Shown here one piece after another: positions 1 through 5,540 of a DNA stretch of 11,408 nt (position 1 is the stretch's first letter; every line of letters begins with the position of its first letter). This DNA comes from an uncultured delta proteobacterium (GTDB lineage: Bacteria; Myxococcota_A; Polyangia; Polyangiales; Ga0077539), in assembly GCA_903885885.1 (NCBI GenBank), contig CAISKJ010001793.1:1-11408 (forward strand). The letters run 5' to 3'. The notes below the pieces were generated by a model that was not told where the DNA came from, made no database searches, and was given only the letters and a program-made list of their open reading frames with translations. Both the position numbers and the translations under genes were made by a program.

Positions 1-2
1 CG

Positions 3-368
3 CTGGGCGACGGGCGCTACGCGGTGCGGCGCGACGGCGTGGTGCGCGTCGAGGGCGAGAGGTACTTCGTCGCGTGGGCCCTCCAGGCGATCGCGACGCT
101 GTCGGCCTACGAGACGGGCCGCGCGGCCCTCGGCGCGCTGCGCGCGCGCGGCGCGACGGTGACGGTCACGCAAGGCGCCGAGGCGTCGGTGCGGGCCCAC
201 GGGGGCGTCGCGACGGCGTCGCTGCCGCTGCGCGCCGTGGCCTCGGACGACGACGTCGAGGCCAACGGGCTCGCGCTCGAGGCGCTGCTGTGGGCGGCCG
301 ACGATGTGCTCGCGCGCGGCGTCCCCGCGGCGCCCGCGCTCGATCGCGCCGCGGAGCAGAGCGCGTGA
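3..368 (+). CDS. C-terminal fragment of unrecognised protein, cut by the window start
   Basis: The reading frame is open from the first bases and closes with TGA at 366-368, giving about 121 visible residues; the true start lies upstream. An internal ATG at 24 exists but has no ribosome-binding site and codons before it read on sensibly, so the fragment is best treated as partial. The visible part starts with a short beta-like stretch (GRYAVRRDGVVRVEGE), then an Ala/Leu-rich helical segment with ETGRAALGALRARGATVTV. That pattern faintly recalls the opening of M91-type metallopeptidase toxin domains ('tGr.lL..l...gk.VtI'), but no HExxH zinc motif follows, so I do not assign that function. No signal peptide or membrane segment is visible. 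The stop overlaps the GTG of the next gene, implying co-translation with the DUF1795 protein. Function unknown; it could be the tail of a secretion effector. Confidence 0.6.
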   Translation: MGDGRYAVRRDGVVRVEGERYFVAWALQAIATLSAYETGRAALGALRARGATVTVTQGAEASVRAHGGVATASLPLRAVASDDDVEANGLALEALLWAADDVLARGVPAAPALDRAAEQSA

Positions 369-817
369 CGCGCGTGCGCACCGACCACGGGAGCTTCGAA
401 GGCCCCACCGAATGGACGCTCATGGAGTCGTTCGGCGTCGCGCAGTGCGCGCCCGAGGAGCTCGCGCACCCGAAGGGGCCGCGCGCGTCGATCGTGCTCA
501 CGGGCGACGCCCGCGCCGCGGGCCAGTCGGCCAGCGCGTATGTGAACGCGCAGCTCGCCATGCTCGCGCGCATGCTGCCCGAGTGGCGCTCGATCGACGG
601 CAACGTCACCGACGCCGAGCCCGGCCCCGCGGTGGTGCGCCATGGGTTTCACGCGCCCGAAGACGGGTGGATGGTGCAGTTTCAGGCCTATTGGTTCCTG
701 GGCGAGCGCGTGTCCATTCTCACGATGTCGGCGCCCGCGTCGGGCACCATCCCGGCGTGGGAGGTGTTCTCGCGCGCCGTGGCGAGCTTCGAGGCCCCGG
801 CGCCCGGGGCCGCCTGA
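365..817 (+). CDS. DcrB/EagR-like DUF1795 family protein
   Basis: A 150-residue soluble protein. The N-terminal FEGPTEW motif near residues 11-17, the tract around SASAYVNAQLAML (55-67) and the C-terminal strand pair GWMVQFQAYW / ERVSILTMSAP (101-124) match the layout of the DUF1795 (DcrB/EagR) fold. Family members of this size often sit beside type VI secretion effectors and act as adaptors or chaperones that load an effector's N-terminal region onto VgrG/PAAR; that role is family knowledge, not shown here. The GTG start at 365 overlaps the previous stop (GTGA), which supports it over the internal ATG at 422, since the latter would remove the conserved N-terminal strand. It has no lipoprotein or signal sequence, unlike enterobacterial DcrB. 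The coding end contains a strong inverted repeat (793-811). Assignment rests on pattern similarity only. Confidence 0.65.
   Translation: MTRVRTDHGSFEGPTEWTLMESFGVAQCAPEELAHPKGPRASIVLTGDARAAGQSASAYVNAQLAMLARMLPEWRSIDGNVTDAEPGPAVVRHGFHAPEDGWMVQFQAYWFLGERVSILTMSAPASGTIPAWEVFSRAVASFEAPAPGAA
793..811 (+). repeat. Perfect 8-bp inverted repeat with 3-nt loop at the gene's 3' end
   Basis: GGCCCCGG (793-800), loop CGC, CCGGGGCC (804-811). It would form a very stable RNA hairpin and ends three bases before the TGA at 815-817. No T tract follows, so it is not a canonical intrinsic terminator. It lies in codons for a Pro/Ala/Gly tail (APAPGAA), so composition alone could create it. Confidence 0.4.
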
Positions 818-843
818 GCCCGACGCCGAGCGATCGGTATAAA
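814..843 (+). promoter_or_regulatory. Candidate sigma-70-like promoter for the HDOD/kinase operon
   Basis: TATAAA at 838-843 (within GGTATAAATCG) is the only AT-rich hexamer in this GC-rich gap and matches five of six -10 bases. A weak -35 (CTGAGC, 814-819, three of six) lies 18 bp upstream, across the previous stop codon. Predicted transcription start is near 850, giving about 59 nt of leader before the HDOD start at 909. Inferred from motif only. Confidence 0.35.
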
Positions 844-852
844 TCGCCTGCG

Positions 853-912
853 ATGAATCAACGGGATTCGGAGGCCCTCGGTCGCATATCGTTGCGGTCA
901 CGCGGTCCATGA
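853..912 (+). CDS. Possible 19-residue leader ORF overlapping the HDOD start
   Basis: An ATG at 853 opens 19 codons (MNQRDSEALGRISLRSRGP) that stop at 910-912, overlapping the HDOD ATG at 909 in an ATGA arrangement. It lies about 10 bases after the TATAAAT box, so a transcript starting near 850 would be almost leaderless for it. The HDOD start has no visible Shine-Dalgarno sequence, so translation could reach it by coupling through this ORF. The evidence is positional only: the peptide resembles nothing I recognise and such short ORFs arise easily by chance. Confidence 0.2.
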   Translation: MNQRDSEALGRISLRSRGP

Positions 913-2171
913 GAGTCTTCGAACTGGCAGAGCTTCGCGAGGGCATGGTGGTCGGGCGCGACGTGGTCGACCGGCTCGGCCGGCGCCTCATCGCGGCGGG
1001 CGTAACGCTCACCGATCGGCATTTGAAGGCCTTTCGCACGTGGGGCATCGCCTCCGTGGAGGTGGTCACCGACGACGCCGAGCCCCTGTCGGCGGTCGAT
1101 GAGGCGCGCCGCCAGGCGGTGGCCGCCGAGCTCGCGCCCCTCTTTCGTCGCGTCGACCTCGCGCACCCGGTGATGGCCTCGCTCTTCGCCGCGTGCGTCG
1201 CGCGCCGCGCGCGCTTCACGGCGGCCGACGAGCGTCGCACGGTGTTCTCCGTCGCGCCCGACTGGGACGCCGCGTGGGGCGCCGCCGCGGCGACGGGCGG
1301 CGCGACGGTGTCGCGCGACGGCAACGGCGCCGCGTGGGTGCGCTCCCTCGGCACGCTGCCGACGCTCCCCGACGTGTACTACCACCTCAGCGAGGTGCTC
1401 GATCAGCCGCGCTCGAGCGCCCGCGACATCGCGAGCGTGATCGAAGACGACATGGCCCTCGCGGCGCGCGTGCTGCGGCTCGTCAACAGCTCGTTCTACG
1501 GCTTCCCCGGGCGCATCGACGCCATCCCGCAGGCGCTCGCGATCATCGGCACCGAAGAGATCAAGAACCTCGCGCTGGCCACGTCGATGTTCGGGCTCTT
1601 CCGCGCGGCGACGGCGGGGTACGTCACCATGCGCTCGTTCTGGGGGCACAGCATCGGGTGCGGCGTGGCCGCGCGTGTGATCGCCGCGCAGCGCCGCGAT
1701 GCCACGCTCGACAGCATGTTCATCGGCGGCCTCCTGCACGACATCGGCGCCCTCACGCTGTGCGTGCACCAGGGGGCGCGGTACACCCGCGCGCTGAGCA
1801 TCGCGACGCGCGACGCGGTGTCGCTCTCGCAGGCCGAGCGCCACGTGCTCGGCTACGACCACGCCGAGGTGGGCGAGGCGCTCCTCGAGGCGTGGAACCT
1901 CCCGCTGCGCGTGCGCAAGACCGTCGCCCACTGCGAAGACCCGCAGCGCGCGCTGAGCGGGGCGACGGAGGCCGCGACGGTGCACGTGGCCAACCTCATC
2001 ACGGTCGCGATGCAGCTCGGGTCGAGCGGCGAGGTGCTCGTGCCGCCCCTCGCGCCGCAGGCGTGGGAGACGCTGCGCCTCGACCCCGAGGTGCTGCCCC
2101 TCATCGTGGCCGAGGTCGACCGCGCCTACAACGAAGTAGCCCGCGAGATCCTCAAGGACGACGCGCGATGA
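909..2171 (+). CDS. HDOD domain protein
   Basis: A 420-residue soluble protein. Residues 1-55 form a small N-terminal module (FELAELREGMVVGRDV...GRRLIAAGVTLT) like the one that often precedes HD-type phosphohydrolase domains. Residues 60-145 are a variable Ala/Arg-rich linker. The HDOD domain spans about 147-345: GTLPTLPDVYYHL opens it, followed by IASVIEDDMALAARVLRLVNSSFYGFPG, ALAIIGTEEIKNLAL and GLLHDIGALTL. An HD pair (H277, D278) and H247 are present, but the full metal-binding set of an active HD-GYP enzyme is not evident. HDOD proteins are mostly signalling scaffolds near chemotaxis, c-di-GMP or histidine-kinase genes; a catalytic role is not established. It overlaps the kinase by ATGA, so the two are probably made together. 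No good ribosome-binding site precedes 909, and a short leader ORF overlaps this start. Confidence 0.92.
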   Translation: MRVFELAELREGMVVGRDVVDRLGRRLIAAGVTLTDRHLKAFRTWGIASVEVVTDDAEPLSAVDEARRQAVAAELAPLFRRVDLAHPVMASLFAACVARRARFTAADERRTVFSVAPDWDAAWGAAAATGGATVSRDGNGAAWVRSLGTLPTLPDVYYHLSEVLDQPRSSARDIASVIEDDMALAARVLRLVNSSFYGFPGRIDAIPQALAIIGTEEIKNLALATSMFGLFRAATAGYVTMRSFWGHSIGCGVAARVIAAQRRDATLDSMFIGGLLHDIGALTLCVHQGARYTRALSIATRDAVSLSQAERHVLGYDHAEVGEALLEAWNLPLRVRKTVAHCEDPQRALSGATEAATVHVANLITVAMQLGSSGEVLVPPLAPQAWETLRLDPEVLPLIVAEVDRAYNEVAREILKDDAR

Positions 2172-4306
2172 GCGCCGCGCGCTCGGTGCCCTCGCCGTCG
2201 ATCGCGCCCGGCGTCGACGGGAGCGTGCGCGACGCCCTCGACGCGCTGCTCTCGTTCTCGATCAGCGTGCGCACCGACCTGCTCGAGGGCTTCGGCCACG
2301 TCGAGCTCTTCGCGCTCGCCCGCGCGGCGCTCCAGCAGCTCATGGCCTTCGACGCGCTCGCGGTGCTCTCCGTCGACGACGACGGGCTCGGCTTCACCCT
2401 GCGCGACTGCGACCCGCCCACGATGCGCGCGGCCCTCCACGACGAGGTGACGCGCCTCGAGGCCGACGGCACCTTCGCGTGGGCCCTCTACCAGAACCGC
2501 CCCGTGCTCCTCCCGTCGCTCGAAGACGGTCGGCAGACCTTCTTGCACGCGCTCGCGACGCGCGCCGGCGTGCAGGGCGCCATCGTGGGCCTCGTGGGCC
2601 CGGGCCTCGTGCCCGAGGTGTCGCAGAAGCTGGCCACGCTCGTGATGCTCGAGTGCGCCAGCGCGCTCGAGCTCGGCGCCGCGCACCGCAAGCTCAGCGA
2701 GTCGCACCGCGACCTCGAGGTGAAGGTCGCCCTGCGCACCCAGCAGCTGAGCGAGGCGCTCGAGGCGGCGCGCGCCGCCGAGCGGGCCAAAGGGGTCTTT
2801 CTCGCCAACATGACCCACGAGCTCCGCACGCCCCTCAACGGGGTCATCGGCATGACGGGGCTCCTCCTCGACACGTCGCTGTCGCCGACGCAGCGCGACT
2901 TCGCCGAGACGGTGCGCGTGTCGGGCGAGCACCTGCTGCGGGTCGTCGACGACATTCTCGACTACTCGAAGGCCGAAGACGGCAAGATGCGCCTCGAGGC
3001 CATCGCCTTCGACCTCCGCGAGTGCGTCGAGGCCTCGCTCGATTTCGTCGCCGAGCGCGCGCAGGCCAAGGGCCTCGAGCTCGTGCTCGCCATGGCCCCG
3101 TCGGTGCCCTCGGCCGTCGAGGGCGACCCCGCGCGGCTGCGCCAGGTGATCGTGAACCTCGTGGGCAACGCGGTGAAGTTCACCGCGGTGGGCGAGGTGG
3201 TGGTGACCGTGCGCGTCGAGCGCCGCGGCGCGCGCGACATGGTGGTGCGCGTCGAGGTGCGCGACACCGGCATCGGCCTCTCGACGGAGGAGGCCGCGCG
3301 GCTCTTCGAACCGTTTCAGCAGGCCGACGTGTCGACGTCGCGGCGCTTCGGCGGCACGGGGCTCGGGCTCTCGATCTGCAAGCGCATCGCGGGCCTCATG
3401 GGCGGCGAGGTGGGGCTCGCGAGCGCTCCCGGCCGCGGGTCGACGTTTTGGTTCTCGGCCCGCCTCGGCGTGCGCGACGAGGCCGTGGTCACGCCGTCGG
3501 CGCTGCGCGGGCGGCGCGCCCTGCTGGTGGTGAGCCACCCCGTGGCGCGCGCGTCGCTGCGTGAGCAGCTCGTGGCCCTGGGCCTCGAGGTCGAGCCCTG
3601 CGGAGGGGCGCCGCAGGCCCTGCAAACCTGCGCCGAGCTCCGCACGATGGCGCTGCCCCTCGACGTGCTCGTGGTCGACCGCGAGGTGAGCGGGCTCGCG
3701 GCCGCGGAGCTGATCGCCCGACTGCGCCGCGTGCTGGGCGCCCCCGCGATGCCCGCGCTCGTGCTGTCTCCCGTGGCCGGGGGCGACGCATCGGCCCTCG
3801 ACGACGCGCTCGGCCCGGTGGCCATGGTGTTCAAGCCCGTGAAGCGCGCGGCCCTCATCGCCCGGCTCCGCGCGCTCTTCGACGACGGCGACGCGCTGGG
3901 CGCGTCACCCGCGGCGCCCGCGGCCCGCGGCGCCGCGAACCTGCGTGTGCTGGTGGCCGACGACAACGCCATCAACCGCAAGGTGGCGGTGGCGCTGCTC
4001 GAGCGCCTGGGGTGCCACGTGGAGGCCGTCACCAACGGGGTCGAGGCCGCCGACGCGGTGGCGTCGGTGCGCTACGACCTGGTGTTCATGGACTGCCACA
4101 TGCCCGAGCTCGACGGGTACGCGGCGTCGCGGCGCATCCGCGCGGCCGAGGGCGCGGCGCGGCGCACGCCCATCGTGGCGCTCACCGCGTGCGCGACCGA
4201 CGACGACCGCGCGCGCTGCCTCGACGCGGGCATGGACGACTATCTGAGCAAGCCCCTGGTGCCGCTGGCGCTCGAGCGCGTGCTGGCGACGCACGCGCGG
4301 GGTTGA
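2168..4306 (+). CDS. Soluble hybrid sensor histidine kinase, GAF-like sensor, two receiver-type domains
   Basis: A 712-residue cytoplasmic kinase with no membrane segment. Residues ~40-175 look like a degenerate GAF-type sensor; ~175-210 form a coiled coil (HRKLSESHRDLEVKVALRTQ) leading into the HisKA helix, with phospho-acceptor H217 in NMTHELRTPLNG. The ATPase domain has the N box (N334 in VGNAVKF), G1 box (D366 in DTGIGL), an F box (LFEPFQQAD) and G2 box (GGTGLGLS from 395). Two receiver-type domains follow. The first (~447-570) keeps the central D504 and K556 but has lost the N-terminal acidic pair (LLVVSHP). The second (~592-708) is complete: D598/D599, D642 in MDCHMPELDG, K695. Such kinases autophosphorylate at His and pass phosphate to their own receiver; no HPt domain is present here. 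The start (ATGA with HDOD) is well placed. Its stop faces the phosphatase gene with a 4-bp gap. Confidence 0.93.
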   Translation: MSAARSVPSPSIAPGVDGSVRDALDALLSFSISVRTDLLEGFGHVELFALARAALQQLMAFDALAVLSVDDDGLGFTLRDCDPPTMRAALHDEVTRLEADGTFAWALYQNRPVLLPSLEDGRQTFLHALATRAGVQGAIVGLVGPGLVPEVSQKLATLVMLECASALELGAAHRKLSESHRDLEVKVALRTQQLSEALEAARAAERAKGVFLANMTHELRTPLNGVIGMTGLLLDTSLSPTQRDFAETVRVSGEHLLRVVDDILDYSKAEDGKMRLEAIAFDLRECVEASLDFVAERAQAKGLELVLAMAPSVPSAVEGDPARLRQVIVNLVGNAVKFTAVGEVVVTVRVERRGARDMVVRVEVRDTGIGLSTEEAARLFEPFQQADVSTSRRFGGTGLGLSICKRIAGLMGGEVGLASAPGRGSTFWFSARLGVRDEAVVTPSALRGRRALLVVSHPVARASLREQLVALGLEVEPCGGAPQALQTCAELRTMALPLDVLVVDREVSGLAAAELIARLRRVLGAPAMPALVLSPVAGGDASALDDALGPVAMVFKPVKRAALIARLRALFDDGDALGASPAAPAARGAANLRVLVADDNAINRKVAVALLERLGCHVEAVTNGVEAADAVASVRYDLVFMDCHMPELDGYAASRRIRAAEGAARRTPIVALTACATDDDRARCLDAGMDDYLSKPLVPLALERVLATHARG

Positions 4307-4310
4307 GAGG

Positions 4311-4805
4311 TCAGGCGATGCGCGCGAGCACGAGGGTGCCGGCGCCGTAGCCCTGAACGCCGAGGTTGAGGTCGAGGCGCGCGACGGCGTGGCCCATCGT
4401 CGCGGGCAGCATCGGGGGCACGACCTTGGGCGCCGCGATCACCTCGCGGAGCTTGATGTGCGCCGCGCCGTCGTGGTTGAAGAGGCTCGCCATCACGTTG
4501 GCGACCTCGTGGAGGTTGTCGGCGAGGGTGTCGACGAGGACGCCCTTGCGCACCGACTCGTTGGCGACGGCCGCGGGCATGAGCGAGAGCGCCGCGCCCA
4601 GGTGGCACGCGAGGGCGACGTCGAAGACGCTCAGCGCCGCGGTGGCGCCCTCGTCGGTGACGTACACGCCGACCACGCACGGGGCCTTGAGGGGCACGGC
4701 GGTGGTGCTCCAATCGACCTTGACGGTGCGTCCGAGGAGCTGGCTCAACAGGGTGCCGACGTCTTTGGAGCTGGGGAGTGCGTTGGGGCCTTGCGTGGTG
4801 CTCAT
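4311..4805 (-). CDS. cheX: CheX/CheC-type response-regulator aspartate phosphatase
   Basis: A 164-residue protein with the signature of the CheC/FliY/CheX phosphatases, [D/S]-x3-E-x2-N-x22-P: D96, E100, N103 and P126 fall at exactly those spacings (NLHEVANVMASLFN is the core helix). In this family the Glu and Asn position the water that hydrolyses the phospho-aspartate of CheY. There is one motif copy, as in CheX (CheC usually has two), and the length fits a single-motif CheX-like subunit that would work as a dimer. An N-terminal region (LLSQLLGRTVKVDW) and central beta hairpin (APCVVGVYVTDEGATAALSVFD) resemble the family's shared fold. It lies 36 bp downstream of the minus-strand CheY-like gene, so CheY-P from that gene, or from the plus-strand CheY, is the likely substrate. 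Activity is inferred; the motif itself is seen. Confidence 0.8.
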   Translation of the reverse strand: MSTTQGPNALPSSKDVGTLLSQLLGRTVKVDWSTTAVPLKAPCVVGVYVTDEGATAALSVFDVALACHLGAALSLMPAAVANESVRKGVLVDTLADNLHEVANVMASLFNHDGAAHIKLREVIAAPKVVPPMLPATMGHAVARLDLNLGVQGYGAGTLVLARIA

Positions 4806-4841
4806 CGGGGTGCTCGTTGCGAGGGTGGGCGGCGCCGCGGG

Positions 4842-5204
4842 CTACCGCATGAGGGGGCCGATCGCAGCCCGAAAGGTCTCGGGTGTGAAGGGCTTCGAGA
4901 TGAGGAACAGCGCGCCCGCCGTGGCCGCGGCCTGGCGGATCTCGGCGGTGCCCTCGGAGGTCACCACCCCGACGCGAGGGCGATCCTCGCGGGCCTGGAG
5001 CGCCTGGAGAAACTCGAGGCCGTTCATCTGGGGCATGTTCCAGTCGGTGAGCACGAGGTCGGGATCCTCGCGCGCGACTCGCTCGAGCGCCTCCGATCCG
5101 TTGGAGGCTTCGATGAGTGAGAACTCACCCATCTCGGCCTGACGGAGCGTGCGAGTCACGATCATGCGCATGGCCTTGCTGTCATCGACGATCAGGATCT
5201 TCAT
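4842..5204 (-). CDS. CheY-like single-domain response regulator
   Basis: A 120-residue receiver with no output domain. The acidic pair D7/D8 (ILIVDDSKAMR), phospho-acceptor D54 (TDWNMPQMNGLEF), the hydroxyl residue T82 (VVTSE) and K104 (ISKPFTPE) are all present, so it should be phosphorylated normally. It has a purine-rich ribosome-binding stretch (GAGAGG on the minus strand, ending about 8 bases from the start). It is closely similar in its core to the plus-strand CheY at 9977-10351, sharing DWNMPxMNGLEF, and is probably a paralogue. It heads a two-gene unit with the phosphatase downstream and is divergent from cheA, so both units may share the control region. Its partner kinase may be this CheA or the hybrid kinase next door; the sequence does not decide. 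Confidence 0.95.
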   Translation of the reverse strand: MKILIVDDSKAMRMIVTRTLRQAEMGEFSLIEASNGSEALERVAREDPDLVLTDWNMPQMNGLEFLQALQAREDRPRVGVVTSEGTAEIRQAAATAGALFLISKPFTPETFRAAIGPLMR

Positions 5205-5403
5205 CTCTACCTCTCACCTGAGCTAACGGAGCGGGCTCACAGAACCTGAGGCGAGACCCTCATCGGCCTACCGAAATCGATCGGGAATTACCCGTAAATA
5301 AAGCTTGAAATAAAAATGTAGGGGCCGACCCGTGCGGGCGACGGGGTGCAAAGTGGTGCCCTGAGCGCCTTTGTCAGACTCTTGACGAGAATCGCGCGCG
5401 GGT

Positions 5404-5419
5404 TGGCCCGGCGGGGCCA
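5404..5419. repeat. Inverted repeat, possible regulator site
   Basis: TGGCCC (5404-5409), GGCG spacer, GGGCCA (5414-5419): a perfect 6-bp inverted repeat, about 40 bp upstream of the -24/-12-like element. Position would suit an activator or operator site, but nothing identifies a binding protein. Confidence 0.3.
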
Positions 5420-5459
5420 CTGCGTTGTTGGGTTCGCGGACGGGTCGGTGTAAACCAGT

Positions 5460-5475
5460 AGGCACGCTCGATGCA
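5460..5475 (+). promoter_or_regulatory. Candidate -24/-12 (sigma-54-type) promoter for cheA operon
   Basis: AGGCACGCTCGATGCA matches the consensus TGGCACG-N4-TTGC(A/T) at all but two defined bases and keeps the GG and GC doublets exactly 12 bp apart (GG 5461-5462, GC 5473-5474). It would start transcription near 5485, about 55 nt before the cheA ATG. Sigma-54 promoters need an enhancer-binding activator; none is encoded in the window. Confidence 0.4.
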
Positions 5476-5540
5476 GCCCACGGCAGTCTGCTGCGGGTTG
5501 ACAGTCTTTTGACGCCCACCGGCGCCCAGGGCCCATTGTC

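Larger units (their letters stand above)
5205..5540. promoter_or_regulatory. Divergent control region between the cheY-like/cheX pair and cheA
   Basis: A 336-bp region without a convincing gene, bounded by two divergent starts. It contains an AT-rich island at 5273-5322 (33 of 50 bases are A/T, against roughly 30% elsewhere), with a small hairpin CGGG-AATTA-CCCG at 5282-5294. Also seen are an inverted repeat TGGCCC-GGCG-GGGCCA at 5404-5419, the octamer CCGACCCG at 5325-5332 with its inverse CGGGTCGG at 5441-5448, a -24/-12-like element at 5460-5475, and TTGAC repeated 11 bp apart (5498 and 5509). No complete sigma-70 promoter for either direction is convincing: TTGACA at 5498-5503 has no -10 at the right spacing. 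The minus-strand promoter is probably in or near the AT-rich island, but I cannot place it. Confidence 0.6.

Noticed and set aside
3..368. M91-type metallopeptidase toxin domain
   Set aside because: Only the opening pattern is similar; no HExxH zinc motif exists in the visible sequence.
2126..3625. Long antisense frame over the hybrid kinase (499 codons)
   Set aside because: Low-complexity composition and full overlap with a gene that has clear kinase motifs.
4300..4312. Terminator between the convergent kinase and phosphatase genes
   Set aside because: Only 4 bp separate the stops and I see no hairpin with a T tract in either direction.
5348..5361. Minus-strand -24/-12-like sequence (GGGCACC...TTGC)
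   Set aside because: With GGCAC aligned, the GG-to-GC spacing is one base short, and sigma-54 promoters do not tolerate this; shifting the alignment loses the CACG bases.
5498..5503. TTGACA as a sigma-70 -35 box for cheA
   Set aside because: The sequence 16-18 bp downstream is GC-rich with no -10 resemblance.
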